Shown piece after piece: positions 1-11,160 of a DNA stretch of 64,000 nt. The notes below the pieces were generated by a model. That model ran no database searches. It was given only the letters and a program-made list of their open reading frames with translations, and was not told the origin of the DNA. The position numbers and the translations under genes were made by a program. Origin of the DNA: Mycoplasmopsis columboralis (GTDB lineage: Bacteria; Bacillota_I; Bacilli_A; Mycoplasmatales; Metamycoplasmataceae); NCBI RefSeq assembly GCF_900660675.1, contig NZ_LR215039.1, positions 806,001 through 870,000 on the forward strand, in the 5' to 3' direction. How positions within the stretch are numbered: position 1 is the first letter of the stretch; every line of letters starts with the position of its first letter.

Positions 1-37
1 ACTTGTTAACAAAAACAAAAACAATACTTACAACTAG
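1..37 (+). CDS. 3' end of upstream gene, probably an opp transporter subunit (partial)
   Basis: Only the last eleven codons and a TAG stop are inside the window, so no domain can be seen. The stop directly abuts the ATG of the next gene, as in a tightly packed operon. The next gene is OppF-like, and oppD usually precedes oppF, so this is probably the end of oppD. That identity is inferred from position only. Confidence 0.4.
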   Translation, partial: LVNKNKNNTYN

Positions 38-2464
38 ATGCTTATGAAAAAACAGAATTTACTTTTAACAATGGAAAACATTTTTAATTATAAATCAAAA
101 AACGGTGATTACCGTTTTTTGAACATAGCTAAAATTGATATCTTTGAACAAGTTCCAACCGTTTTTTACATAAATTCTGAATATAATGATTTTTCTTATT
201 CAAGTTTTTGGAATTCTTTAATTGAAAAAAACGCTACAACCTTATCTCTTTGATTATCTGCTGAAGAAGACAAGTTTCGTAAAATTATTTTTAATAAATC
301 AGAAGTTAACGACCACATTGATTATCTAAAATTAAAAAATGTGGTTAAAAAAAGTGATCATAATTTACCAATATATACTGTTTGAAAGGATTGTCTAAAA
401 GAGTATCCTAACACCACCGAAACTCGTGAAGAAATTAAAAAGTGATTTAATAATTTTGAAATTTCAACAAAGAATGCTTTTTATAATGTGCTCACACAAA
501 ATTCCGAGCAAATTGTATCTGCTATCAATGAATTCACAAAAGAGATTTCGTTATTAGAAAATAAAATTAAATCAAAAAGTGTTGTTTTATCTGAGTCTGA
601 TATTGTTGAATTTTTAGAAAACTTCAACAAAGAAACATTAAGAATCCAAAATAACATTTTTGAAAAATATTTGGAAGTGTTTCAAAAGTTAAGTACAAGA
701 TATGAATTTTACTCAAAAAATCAATTAATATTAAATGGTACAGCACAAGAGCAACAAATCAAAGAATACAAAATTCAACTAAAGTATTTAGATGACATTT
801 CTAAAAGTTCAATTCACAAAGTTTATAATGATTTGAAAATTCGTGACATTTTAAGTGAAATTGAATTTTATAAAAACTATCGTAATAAACTTTCAACTCA
901 GTCGTTGCAACAAATAGATTTATTTAAAACTAGATTAAAAAATCAAATTACAACATTAAAAAGCGAAATAAAGAAAATCCCAGGAATTAATCCAAATAAA
1001 GAACAATTATACAAAAACTACTTTTATTTAAGATCGTTGCTAAAATTGTGGTTTAAAAACAAGCAATACTTTAAATACTCTTCAATTGATACTTTAGAAA
1101 AAGTTAACAAAAATTTAATTGCAGAAAAAATCTTCTTTAATATTGGAGACAAAAAAAGTATTTATAAGCTCTCACCAATAAAAAAATTCTTTATGTATAA
1201 AGAACTTGAATTAGACTTTGATGAAAAAGCCCAAAAAGCTTATGAGGAATCAGACAATCAAGCTCTCTTAATTCAAAAAACTATTGATAAACTCCAAAAG
1301 AAACTCAAAAAGATTACTAAAAATTCTTACAATCAAATTACCATTAAAAAAAATATAGTTAAGTATCAAGCTCTCGAACAAAGAATTAAACTCGCTGAAG
1401 CAGATTTAGATTGAAACAAATATTCTGAACAAAAACTTTACAAAAACGCACTAAAAAATAAAAATTTAAAAGTTAAAAAACTTATTTCAAATACTAAGAA
1501 ATCGCTCAAAGAAGCTAACAACTTTTTTAAATTTTTCCGTGAATTTATAAATTCGCATCCAAATAAAAGTGTAGTGCTCTCAAGTGATGAATATATTAAA
1601 TTTGAAAATTTCTTTACTCAGTACATTGATTTAGATTTATTTAATGATTTTATAATTCAACTTGGAGAATTTACACTAGATCGTAACAAAGGAAGTTCAA
1701 AATTTATCAATTACTTTGTAGCAATGATCAAGTTTGTTAAAGCTTATGAATACTTATCAATAAATAACATTAACTTTTTCAACCGATTTAAAGATTTAAA
1801 CTTTCTAGAAGCTACTAAATTCAAACTAGTTAAATATTATTTAAACCCTACTAAAGTATTATTTATCGAAGATGATTCAAATATTAATAATTACAATATC
1901 AAAAATGAATTTCTAAGAGTTTTTAAAAACATTGCAATGGATAATGGAATAACATATGTGTTTTTAAGTGAAGATACTAAGTTTATAGTTAATAATTTTG
2001 AAGATATTCACATTTTTTACAACAATACAGCCATTGAAGGTGGTAAGTTAAGAGATGTAGTTAAAAATCCAATTCATCCAATTACTAAAAAGATTTTTAA
2101 TAAGAGTGCTCCAAAGAGAAATTCACTTTTAAAAGAAACTGAAGATTATATTTTTAACGAAATTATCCCAATTGAAACTGATAGTGATCATTATGTTTAC
2201 AGCAAGTACAAAAACTTTAAACAATGAACTAATTCTTTGATTGAATTTCATGAAAATTATTCAAACTCAAGCACTGGTACTTTTAATTTGAATTTAAATG
2301 ATTTCATTAATACAAATTATCAGTCTTTTTTAGAAAATCAAGAGTTTTTATTGACTAATTTTCAACAAAATCATCGTCCTGAACGAAAAGTTTTACCTTT
2401 AGACTTTAAAAATGATCATTTTGAAACAAACAAAGAAACTGCAGATACCGAAAAACTTCTTTAA
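38..2464 (+). CDS. oppF: degenerate OppF-like oligopeptide ABC transporter ATPase
   Basis: An 808-residue frame with UGA read as Trp. The C-terminal third matches OppF in order: a hydrophobic strand ending in Glu-Asp-Asp where Walker B sits, FLSED in place of the FISHD switch, a stretch ending NPIHPITKKIF like the HPYTK segment of OppD/OppF, then the typical tail. About 500 residues between are Lys/Glu-rich and look coiled-coil. I find no GxxGxGKS/T Walker A near the N-terminus, where VFYINSEYND stands instead, and no LSGGQ. Oppositely placed OppD may supply the working ATP site in the importer. The ATG follows the previous stop directly, so translation is probably coupled. ATG at 44 is an alternative start. 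Confidence 0.7.
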
Positions 2465-2484
2465 CACCTTTAAGGGTGTTTTTT
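2463..2484 (+). terminator. terminator of opp operon
   Basis: Perfect 6-bp stem AACACC/GGTGTT (2463-2468 with 2475-2480) followed by a T run. It overlaps the stop codon of the OppF-like gene and separates it from deoD. Confidence 0.75.
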
Positions 2485-2589
2485 GTGGTAAATTTTTCAT
2501 TTGTGCTGTTAAATCGGTAAAACTGGTAAAATTTATATGCAATCTATATATAAATAGATGTGTGCCAACGGTAACCAAAGGAGGAAAAA

Positions 2590-3294
2590 ATGACACCACA
2601 CATTAATGCAAAAAAAGGCGAAATTGCTAAAACAGTAATTATGCCAGGAGATCCACTTAGAGCAAAATTTATTGCTGAAACTTATTTAGATCCTGGATAT
2701 AAATTAGTTAATTCAGTAAGAAATATGTTTATGTACACTGGTACTTACAAAGGGAAACCAGTTACTATTGCCGGAAGTGGAATGGGTTGTCCATCAATTG
2801 GAATTTATTCATATGAATTGTTTAAGTTCTATGATGTTGACACCATCCTCAGAATTGGTTCAGCTGGTTCTTACCTTAAAGAACTAGGACTTTATGAAGT
2901 TGTTCTTGCAACTGAAGCTTATGCTGATGGAGATGCTTTTAGAAGAATTGCTTTAGGAAAAGAAGGGAACGTTGCTTACCCTTCAACTGAAGTAAATGAA
3001 GAACTTCAAAGCATTGCCCAAAAATTGGGTGTAAAACTTAATTTAGGAAGAGTACACTCTTCAGATGTGTTTTATTCAGCTTTATCTGTGGAAGAAAGAA
3101 TTAAACTTTCAGAGTCAATTTGTGTTGAAATGGAATCATATGCTTTATTTACTAATGCAGAAGCAACTGGTAAAAAAGCCGCTTGCTTATTAACCATTTC
3201 AGATAATTTAATCACTCATGAAGAAACTTCTGCACAAGAAAGACAAACAGCATTTACAAAAATGATGGAGATTGCTTTAAATTTAGCAAAATAA
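2590..3294 (+). CDS. deoD: purine-nucleoside phosphorylase
   Basis: DeoD-type hexameric enzyme, 234 residues, the usual length. It phosphorolyses purine (deoxy)nucleosides to free base and (deoxy)ribose-1-phosphate in the cytoplasm. Visible family motifs are MPGDPLRAK near residue 17, GSGMGCPS in the phosphate region, RIGSAGS, the ribose-binding EMESYALF and TISDN near residue 204 with the catalytic Asp. A strong AAAGGAGG site lies just before the ATG. It is the first gene of a deoD-deoA-deoC salvage operon whose products convert nucleosides to bases plus acetaldehyde and glyceraldehyde-3-phosphate. Confidence 0.95.
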   Translation: MTPHINAKKGEIAKTVIMPGDPLRAKFIAETYLDPGYKLVNSVRNMFMYTGTYKGKPVTIAGSGMGCPSIGIYSYELFKFYDVDTILRIGSAGSYLKELGLYEVVLATEAYADGDAFRRIALGKEGNVAYPSTEVNEELQSIAQKLGVKLNLGRVHSSDVFYSALSVEERIKLSESICVEMESYALFTNAEATGKKAACLLTISDNLITHEETSAQERQTAFTKMMEIALNLAK

Positions 3295-3295
3295 T

Positions 3296-4591
3296 ATGCG
3301 TGTAGTTGATATTATTGATAAAAAACGCCACAACTTAGAATTAAGTAATGAAGAAATTAAGTTTTTAATTACTTCATACGTAGAAGGTAAAACACCTGAT
3401 TATCAAATGAGCGCTTTTTTAATGGCGGTTGTATTTAATTCAATGAATGCTCGTGAAATTGCAACTATGACCAAATACATGATGCATTCAGGAGATGTTA
3501 TTGATTTAAGTTCAATTCCTGGAATTAAAGTAGATAAACACTCTACTGGTGGAATTGGAGATAAAACTACTTTAGCAGTAGCACCAATTATTGCTGCTTT
3601 AGGAGCTCCTGTAGCAAAAATGTCAGGAAGAGGACTAGGTCACACAGGAGGGACAATTGATAAACTCGAATCAATTCCTGGATTTAATGTTGAGCTTAGC
3701 GAAAGCGACTTCAAAGCACAAGTTAAGGAGCATTTAATTGCGGTTATTGGTCAAAGTGGTTCACTTGTGCCTGCTGACAAAAAACTGTATGCTCTTAGAG
3801 ACGTAACAGCTACTGTTGAATCTATCCCTTTAATTGCTTCAAGTATTATGAGTAAAAAATTAGCTACTGGTGCTGATGCAATTTTACTGGATGTTAAATG
3901 TGGTAATGGAGCATTCATGAAAGATTTAGCTTCTGCCAAAGAATTAGCTACCACAATGATTAACATCGGTAAAGAATTAAATGTTGATGTTAGAGCTGAA
4001 ATTACTAATATGTCAAGACCAATTGGTCGTGAAATCGGAAATAAAAATGAAGTTCTCGAAGCTATTTTAACCCTTAAAGGACAAGGTCCTCAAGACTTTA
4101 ATGAATTAGTATATTCTTCATGTGCAACTATTTTAGAACAAGCTAAAATTGCCTCTTCACATGAACAAGCTTTAGAAATGGTAAAAGAAGCAATTAAAAG
4201 TGGTAAAGCATTAGATAAATTCTATGAATTTATTGCTTTACAAGGTGGAGATGTTAAAGCGCTTCAAGATCCTAACTTTTGAGCTCCAAAATACAAATTA
4301 GAAGTTATTAGTGATCAAGAAGGCTATTTAGAAATTTTTGATGCTTTAACTTTTGGAATTGTTTCAATGAAATTAGGTGCTGGAAGAGCAACTAAAGAAG
4401 ATTCAATTGATTTTGAAGCTGGAATTACTTTAAACAAAAAAACTAATGAATTGGTTCAAAAAGGTGATGTATTATTTACTTTATACTCTTCAAAAGAAAT
4501 TGATCCAACATTAGTAAACGAACTTAAAGAAGGTTACAAATTTAATAAACAACCAATTGAAAACAAAATTATTTTGGATAAATTGGCATAA
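3296..4591 (+). CDS. deoA: pyrimidine-nucleoside phosphorylase / thymidine phosphorylase
   Basis: 431 residues with UGA as Trp, normal for the family. It cleaves thymidine, deoxyuridine or uridine with phosphate. The signature VDKHSTGGIGDKTT lies at residues 79-92, followed by KMSGRGLGHTGGT and a Lys-rich phosphate site, then the C-terminal alpha/beta domain containing KLGAGRATKED. The start lies one base after the deoD stop, so the two are likely translationally coupled. Deoxyribose-1-phosphate reaching deoC needs a phosphopentomutase, which is not in this window. Confidence 0.94.
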
Positions 4592-4600
4592 AGGAAGAAG

Positions 4601-5263
4601 ATGAATTACAACAAAATGATTGATCATACATTTTTAAAAGCTGAAGCAACACACAAAGACATTGACAAGCTTGTGGATGAAGCTAAAGAATATGGATTTA
4701 AAACTGTATGTGTAAATTCAGCATATGTAAAATATGCTAAAGAAAAATTACAAGGTAGTGACATTGGTATCACTTCTGTGGTCGGATTTCCTCTTGGGGC
4801 TATGATTACTCAAGCTAAAGCTTTTGAAGCTAAATTAGCAATTGACCATGGTGCTGATGAAATTGACATGGTGATTAACATCGGAAAATTCAAGCAAGGT
4901 GAATACGAATATGTTTTAAATGACATTAAAAAAGTTAAAGAAGCATGTGGAAGTAAAGTACTTAAAGTAATTATTGAAACTGCTCTTTTAACTACTGAAG
5001 AAATTAAAAAAGCTACCGAAATTGTTATGAAATCAGGAGCTGAATTTATTAAAACCTCAACTGGATTTAGCTACCGTGGAGCTACTTTAGAAGATGTGCA
5101 AACAATGAAAAGCGTTTGTGGAGATTCTTTATTAATTAAAGCTGCTGGTGGAATTTCAAATATGGATGATTTAGTGGCGATGTATAATGCTGGAGCAACT
5201 CGTTTTGGAACCAGCCGTTCAGTAGCTATTGTTAGTGGAAAAAGCGCCAAAGGCGGATATTAA
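4601..5263 (+). CDS. deoC: deoxyribose-phosphate aldolase
   Basis: Class I aldolase of 220 residues. It splits 2-deoxyribose-5-phosphate into acetaldehyde and glyceraldehyde-3-phosphate, feeding nucleoside sugar into glycolysis. The Schiff-base lysine lies in FIKTSTGF (about residue 151) and the second conserved lysine in IKAAGGI (about 180). DEIDMVINIG carries the conserved Asp. GGAAG precedes the ATG. It closes the deoD-deoA-deoC operon and a stem-loop terminator follows. Confidence 0.95.
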   Translation: MNYNKMIDHTFLKAEATHKDIDKLVDEAKEYGFKTVCVNSAYVKYAKEKLQGSDIGITSVVGFPLGAMITQAKAFEAKLAIDHGADEIDMVINIGKFKQGEYEYVLNDIKKVKEACGSKVLKVIIETALLTTEEIKKATEIVMKSGAEFIKTSTGFSYRGATLEDVQTMKSVCGDSLLIKAAGGISNMDDLVAMYNAGATRFGTSRSVAIVSGKSAKGGY

Positions 5264-5271
5264 TTTTTAAG

Positions 5272-5291
5272 ATGCACATTTGTGCATTTTA
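5272..5291 (+). terminator. terminator of deo operon
   Basis: Stem ATGCAC/GTGCAT (5272-5277 with 5282-5287) with a four-base loop and trailing T-rich sequence. It lies just after the deoC stop and before the promoter region of the azoreductase. Confidence 0.65.
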
Positions 5292-5355
5292 TTGTGCTTT
5301 TAGTAATTATGGTTTATAATTAAAATATTAAAAATACAAAAAAAGGAGTAAATTT

Positions 5356-5955
5356 ATGGCAAAAGTGTTATTTTTAGAGGGAAACCTTAGTAAAAGTGAA
5401 GCATCATACTCTTCACAAATGTTATATGAGTTTTTAAACCAATACAAAGTTGCACACCCAAATGATGAAGTGGAATTAGTTAATTTAAACGAAACTGAAT
5501 TTGCTAAAACTTTCTTACTTAATTCAAATATGTCAACTTTTTGGACTGATGTAAATTCAGATAAATGAATTAATAAACTCAAAGAAATAGATAAAGTTGT
5601 TATTTCATGTTCAATGACTAACTTTGGACCTACTGCAGTGGTAAAAAACTTTATTGATGGAGTTGCGGTAGCAAATAAAACTTTCTCATACAAATATTCT
5701 AAAAAAGGTGAAGCTAAAGGTCTTTTAGAAAACCTTTCAGTGATGGTTGTAGCTTCTCAAGGAGCTCCAAGAGATTGATATTTATGAGGAAGCCACATTG
5801 AATGACTTAAAGGAACATGAAACTTTTTAGGTGCTAAAAAAGTGGATACAATTGAAATTGCAGGAACTAAATTGGCTCCAGTAAATGAAAAAACTCCACA
5901 AGAATACGCTGCAAGCAAACGTGAAGAATTACTTGAAAAAGCAAGAAACTTTTAA
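5356..5955 (+). CDS. azoR: FMN-dependent NADH azoreductase (AcpD family)
   Basis: 199 residues, flavodoxin-like fold. It starts MAKVLFLEGNLSKSEASYS, the N-terminal strand and FMN-phosphate loop of the family, then SCSMTNFGPTAVVKNFIDG near the middle and VVASQGAPRD, typical of the FMN-contacting loop. Such enzymes reduce quinones and azo compounds with NADH through FMN and are thought to protect against electrophiles. Several Trp codons are UGA. AAAAGGAG precedes the ATG; it is a single gene with its own terminator. Confidence 0.88.
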
Positions 5956-5968
5956 TTGATATTTTTAG

Positions 5969-5996
5969 AACATTCCTTTGCGGGATGTTTTTTTAT
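5969..5996 (+). terminator. terminator of azoR
   Basis: AACATTCC/GGGATGTT stem (5969-5976 with 5982-5989, one G-T pair) followed by seven T. Confidence 0.75.
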
Positions 5997-6003
5997 ACAA
6001 AAA

Positions 6004-6030
6004 ACAACACACCGAATTTTGATGTGTTGT
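6004..6030 (-). terminator. terminator of type III R-M operon
   Basis: Perfect 8-bp stem ACAACACA/TGTGTTGT. On the minus strand it is followed by a T run and lies just beyond the stop of the restriction subunit. Confidence 0.75.
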
Positions 6031-6038
6031 TGAACATA

Positions 6039-8486
6039 TTAATCTTCAAATAGTTCAAAAAATGAATCTAAATGTACACCATCATCATTTTTAAGAAAAT
6101 CATTAACCTTATCAATTGAACTATAACCATCTAATTTGACAAAATAACTGTTTTCATTAACTTTACAAATGATCATTGTTAGAGATTTCACATCTGATTG
6201 TGTTGCATTTTTAAAGGATTTAACATAATTTTCATACGAATTTAATAAATTCTGAGTTTTATTGCTATCTATATCTGAATTTCCGCTTTTTATTTCAACA
6301 AATAAAGCATGTTTAGCATTAATTAAAAAGAATGTATCAGGATAAGATTTTCTAATTGTATTATCCTCTTGTGTTTCTAAATAATCAAAAGATGAACCAA
6401 CTAATTTGGGATTGATACTTCATAAAGTTACTTTTTCTTTAACTTTGTTTCTTTCTTTTAATATGGTTGTAATTAATGAAAAAAACTTTTGTTCAGCAGA
6501 AGAGTCTAAGTAAAGTTTTTTATCTCCCTTAGTACTGATTTTTTCATACGCAAAACTTTTAAATTCATCTGATTTAGTGTTTACCTGATTAAGTGCCTTT
6601 ATGTTTTTGTTTTCTAACTCAAGCATTGCTAAATCAACGGATTGATAAAATAATTCAGGAATATCTTTAAAACCTAAATTGTAAGAATCATTTGATATAT
6701 TACTATTTGCTAGTTTTGTATAGTATTTAAACTGCTCGATAATTAAAGGCATCAGTTTTTTATAAACAATATATTCGAAAATGTCATATGAAAAAATGTC
6801 GTTATTAATTTTTTGAGACAAACTTTTGTAAATATCCTCTAAAAAAGATTCATTAAACATATTAAAATATTTGTTTAATTCTTTTTTTTGGTAATTTACA
6901 TAAAATCTTAAGTCTAATTGATTTAATAATTTTGAAACAATATAAGTTTTGGTTTGACCATTTCCAATATTATAATTTCTCTCTTCTCCTATGATATATC
7001 CGTGAGTATCATAATATTTAAGTAAATAATCAAATTCGTGATTTATGTTAGTATAGTTTATTATTTCAGAAAGTTTTTTTGCATAAGAAGTTTTATCAAA
7101 ATTAATTGTTGTTAAATTGTAAACTAATTGTCCGATAGGAACAGAATAATTCTGCTTTGCGATTTTTTTCTTAAGTCTTCAATAATCGGTCTTTTTGTTA
7201 ATGGTAGATGTGGCATTTGAATATATATAATAATTTAAGGCAACACTATTACTTGAAAATTTAAATTGAGGGTTTGGGTTTCTTTTTATTCTCCCGATTG
7301 TTTGTATGTTTAAAGATTCTGAAAACACCTTACGTAGTTGAACAAGCATGCAAGCACGAGGTATATCTCAACCTGTTGCAGGACCCACTTTAAATATGAT
7401 AACATCTATAGAAGAACTATTATCAGAAAGTGTGTTTAGAGTTATTTTTTCTCTAGTGTTTGAAGAAGTCTTATTTTCACTGAAATATTTAGCTCAAGTT
7501 AATCCGTGCTTTTCGATTATTTTAATATATTCTGTAACTACGAGATCGTATTTGTCCTCTTCTTCAGGTTTTAGATCTTTATCTTTTTTTCTGCTTCGTA
7601 CTTGTATTAACATTGCAGGATTAATTCCTAGTAAACCAGGCTCTTGTTTTTCATTTCCATATTCTTTTTTTAAAATTTTAAATCTTTCACATGCTTTTTC
7701 TAAAAGAAAAATATCATCTAATGATTCAGCATTTTCCAAATCTATATTAAAAATGCTGTTTCTTTTCAGAAGAATAATATCGTCATCAAAAATGTCTTCT
7801 TCGGTTATTTCTACTAAATTTTCATTTGATGTAGGAGTTGCAGTCATATGGACAGAAAAGGAAGCAACATCAGACACTAATTTTTCAAAATTATTAAGAT
7901 TTTCGAGTTCCTTTTCATCATTAGTTTCGTTAGAATTCTTTTTATTATTATTTGATTTTGTTAGTTTTGTTCCAATGTGTGCTTCGTCACGAATGTAAAT
8001 CAGATCTACGCTAGGATCGTTTTTTATTTCATCTAATAACGCTTCGAAAACTCCCGTTTCAGAATAAATTCTTCCTGATCCAAATGAAGATTTTCCGACT
8101 ATCATTACATCGGTATTTTTATAGCTTAAATTTAAATTTTTGTCTTTTGTCTTTGTTTCTTCATTAGAAGGAGAATTTACATACAAAATGTTAATACTGT
8201 TATTTTGTAAGAAATTCTTATATATATTAAATTTATATTCTAATTGTTTAGGCAATTCGGCAACTGAAATAGTAGCTACTAAAAAGAATATTTTTTTATT
8301 GGTAAAGTTATTCGAAATTACTCTATCAATAAAGTTTGCTATTATAAATGTTTTACCGCTTCCGGTTGGAGCTTTAAAATTTACTTTTTTGTGTTCGTGA
8401 TCATTGTTCCTATTTTTTCAATAATTAAATAAATTGGATACAGTATTTTCTTGTGAATTAGATAATTTATACTTAAAATTACTCAT
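6039..8486 (-). CDS. res: type III restriction enzyme, Res subunit
   Basis: 815 residues, uninterrupted when UGA is Trp. It forms a complex with Mod, translocates or slides using ATP and cuts DNA near unmethylated sites. SF2 helicase motifs: APTGSGKT at residues 39-46, RDEAH near 166, SFSVHMTATPT near 210 (motif III), and the type III arrangement WDIPRACML...QTIGRIKRNP near 370-405 (motifs V/VI). The C-terminal nuclease shows YPDTFF and then EIKSG near residues 714-733, a PD-ExK site. The start overlaps the 3' end of mod by 8 bases, so translation is coupled. AAAGGTGAAG precedes the ATG. Confidence 0.88.
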
Positions 8487-10161
8487 CTTCTTCACCTTTC
8501 GATGAAATAGGCAATAATGATCTAAGTTTAGGAATAATGTTGTTGAGTTCGGAAATAGTAATTTTTATATTAAAATCATTAAGCATTTTTTGAATTTCAT
8601 TTAATAATGATTCAACTTTATTCGTCTTACTTAAGGATATATTTGAATAAAGTACTCCGTATGTATTTAAATTTTGATTAAATGGATTATTTGTATTTAT
8701 TCAATCAATATTTTCTCCATTTGAACCTTTCCCGATGTTTATTCTATAAAGCCTTTCAAATGTAATATTTTTCCCAATCTTATTTTCATCATTTGTTATT
8801 AAAGTAAAAATTCTATTCCCTTCATCACTTTTGTTTAATTCTAACACAGCATGTCCGGTGGTTCCTGATCCTGCAAAAAAATCTAAAACTCGAGCATTTT
8901 TATTTGGATGCAAATTTAAAAGGTAAACCATTAAATTCACTGGCTTAGGATGGTCAAACACTTTTTTTCCGAAAATCGCTTTTTGTTCGTTTGTACCGAC
9001 TGAATTTTTTACTCTTTTGTCATTTGGCACGAAGTTTTCAAACAAGGAAGTTTTGCTTTTTAAATTATCTCAGTTATCAACAAATTGATAACTTTTAACC
9101 TTTATACTGTTTTTATCGAAAACGATATAATCGTTTTTTATTCCTCATTCTAAGTGATCTTTTTCTCACATTCATGTTCAATCTTTTTCTGCACGTATTC
9201 CATTTTTTCTATCAAGTCACCTTTTTTCGCTTCCTCCTGGATAATATTTAATTTTGTTATACTCAAAGCAATAATCTAAAGATTTGCTTCATCTATGTGA
9301 AGCGTTATCTAATTTGGTTAAATAATATAATCCCCTTCTGTCAAAATGTTTGTCTTTTAATTTGAATTTTTTGTTATGTATATCTGCAGGTTTTTTGTTT
9401 ATTTTAACTACATTTATATCTTTTGCATATAAAAGAACATATTCAAAAGTAGTTTTAATAAATTTGGCGTCGTTTGAACCGGTAGTGTTCTGTCAAGTCA
9501 AATTGCAAATAAAATTTTCTTCACCAAACACCTCGTCCATCAATACTTTTAAATAAGCATGTTCATGATCGTTAATAGAAATCAAAATAATTCCATCGTT
9601 TTTCAAAAGTTGTTTAGCCAAAAGCAATCTTTCGTTCATCAAGTTCAATCAGCCATTTCGACTAAACTTATCACGATAAATAAACTTTTTATTTTTGATA
9701 AAGTCTTTGTCGTTAGCAATGAAATTACCTTCAGCAAGAGAATGTTCAGTATTATAAGGAGGATCGATGTAAATTACATCATAACGAGCGTTAACGCTCT
9801 CTCTCTCTCTCTCTCCTTCTATAAATAATAGGTTTTTAAGAGCATCATAATTTTCACCGATAATTAAGGTGTGTTCTAAATTTGAATCATTTAATTTAAA
9901 TGATAATTCTTCATTTTTCTTTAAATATGCGATAGTATCTACCTTAGCAGTTGGTGCTGCGTCAAAAGTAAATCCAATTTTTACCCTTTGGATTAAAAGT
10001 TGGTAAACATTTTGCAACATTTCTTCAGTTGCGTCTTCTTTTTGAGCAATAGTTCTTAAAATTTCTTTAATTAATTCTTTTTGATCTAAATTTAAATTTG
10101 ATTTTGAAATCTCATCTACTTTGAGTAGATATTGATTTAAAATTTCTTTAATTTGACTCAT
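8479..10161 (-). CDS. mod: type III DNA adenine methyltransferase, Mod subunit, phase-variable candidate
   Basis: 560 residues. It methylates adenine N6 from S-adenosylmethionine and supplies target recognition for Res. The catalytic DPPY lies near residue 132 and the SAM-binding DFFAGSGTTG near 425-435, the DPPY-before-FxGxG order of beta-class enzymes including type III Mods. The region between carries the target recognition domain. A (CT)9 tract at 9797-9814 on the plus strand, (AG)9 in coding sense, encodes repeated Glu-Arg at about residues 116-121. Gain or loss of one unit would shift the frame. The gene is in frame as given. GGAGGAAC precedes the ATG. It forms an operon with res. Confidence 0.9.
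9797..9815 (-). repeat. (AG)9 dinucleotide repeat inside mod
   Basis: Nine CT units plus one C on the plus strand. They fall inside the coding sequence before the catalytic DPPY motif. Slippage by one unit changes length by 2 bp and would truncate Mod at about 115-125 residues, removing catalysis. Confidence 0.95.
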
Positions 10162-10262
10162 TGTTCCTCCAATATAATATTTTTAAAATTATAACGATTT
10201 ATAATCTAATGTTTGTTTGATTTTTAAAAATGAATAAGCATTTAAGTAAAAACTACATTAAA

Positions 10263-10300
10263 AAAGAGGTCAACTGACCCTTTATGCTTTAGACCTCTTT
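10263..10300 (-). terminator. terminator of membrane protein gene
   Basis: AAAGAGGTC/GACCTCTTT stem (10263-10271 with 10292-10300), with a T run on the minus-strand side. The upstream arm overlaps the stop codon of the membrane protein gene. Confidence 0.65.
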
Positions 10301-10900
10301 ACGAAATTGGTTTTTAATTATTTTAGAAATTAATACTCAAAATAAGTAAGCAAATGCTCAAATTGTGTTTACAAGTGAAACTACAGTAATCGCTGAAACA
10401 ACTCCATGCAATCAATTAAATAACATTGGTTTTTCCGAATACAAACTATGAGCGTTTCATTTAGGTGATAAATCATATGTTCCACCACTTGTTAAATAGT
10501 TATTAGTAAATTTGTCATCAAATGTAAAGGAAGATTCTAATAAAAGAAACATTACAAAGAATCCTATCATTGAAATACCAATAAAAAAGACCCCTAAATT
10601 ATTAATTTGAATTTTTCTATTATTTTGCAGATGCTTACTTTTTAAATATCAAAATGGAATAAGCATTTCAAGTATGCTTATATATTTTTGTTTGATCAAA
10701 TACAATGAGTAAATAAGTTTTAAAAAAGAAATTCAAAACAAAATAACTAGCGAAACACCAGATAAATATGAATATAAAGATTTTGAATAATTGTGATTTA
10801 TGTTGATGCTTAGAGCTAAAAGATAAAAAACCCAAAACATTATAAAAGCAGAAAGTAATATTAAATCTATAAATACAAATTTTAATTTGGTTTTTACCAT
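10289..10900 (-). CDS. integral membrane protein, function unknown
   Basis: 203 residues with UGA as Trp. I do not recognise the family. The N-terminus MVKTKLKFVF leads into a first hydrophobic segment (about 8-30), then further segments near 45-70, 100-122 and 160-190, so about four membrane spans with a Lys/Arg-rich C-terminal tail. AAAGGA lies before the ATG. A GCTCTT/AAGAGC hairpin (10917-10931) sits immediately upstream of the ribosome-binding site and might affect translation. It follows the type III R-M system but faces the same way from its own region, so no functional link is shown. Confidence 0.6.
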
Positions 10901-11114
10901 TATTTAATCCTTTTGCTCTTGTTAAAGAGCTATTATTTTTTAACTATAATTAAATTTTACAGAACTTTCAACATAAAAACCTAATATCAGATAAAAACGA
11001 AACAATTGTGAAAAGAAATTTCATTTTTTAACATTTTCTAGCGAAAATTTAATTTTTATTAATTGTATATTACTTTGTATCTTGATTATACGCGGATACT
11101 TTAATATAAAAAAA
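10901..11114. other. intergenic region between membrane protein and RclA-like gene
   Basis: AT-rich, no reading frame of note on either strand. On the minus strand it holds the leader and a TATAGT-like -10 of the membrane protein gene. I see no repeat or RNA structure beyond the hairpin at 10917-10931. Confidence 0.5.
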
Positions 11115-11144
11115 CAACCCGATTCTATTTGAAAAATCGAGTTG
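11115..11144 (-). terminator. terminator of RclA-like gene
   Basis: CAACcCGATT/AATCGaGTTG stem with one mismatch and a T run on the minus strand, just past the stop codon. Confidence 0.7.
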
Positions 11145-11160
11145 AGTTACTTATTTAACA

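Noticed and set aside
7348-7998. Open frame of 216 codons on the plus strand inside the type III region
   Set aside because: It is antisense to the Res gene, whose motifs are clear, and has no ribosome site or recognisable domain.
9649-10161. Type I restriction system
   Set aside because: The Mod has DPPY before FxGxG and the partner has a DEAD-box plus PD-ExK layout overlapping it by 8 bases, which is type III; no specificity subunit is present.
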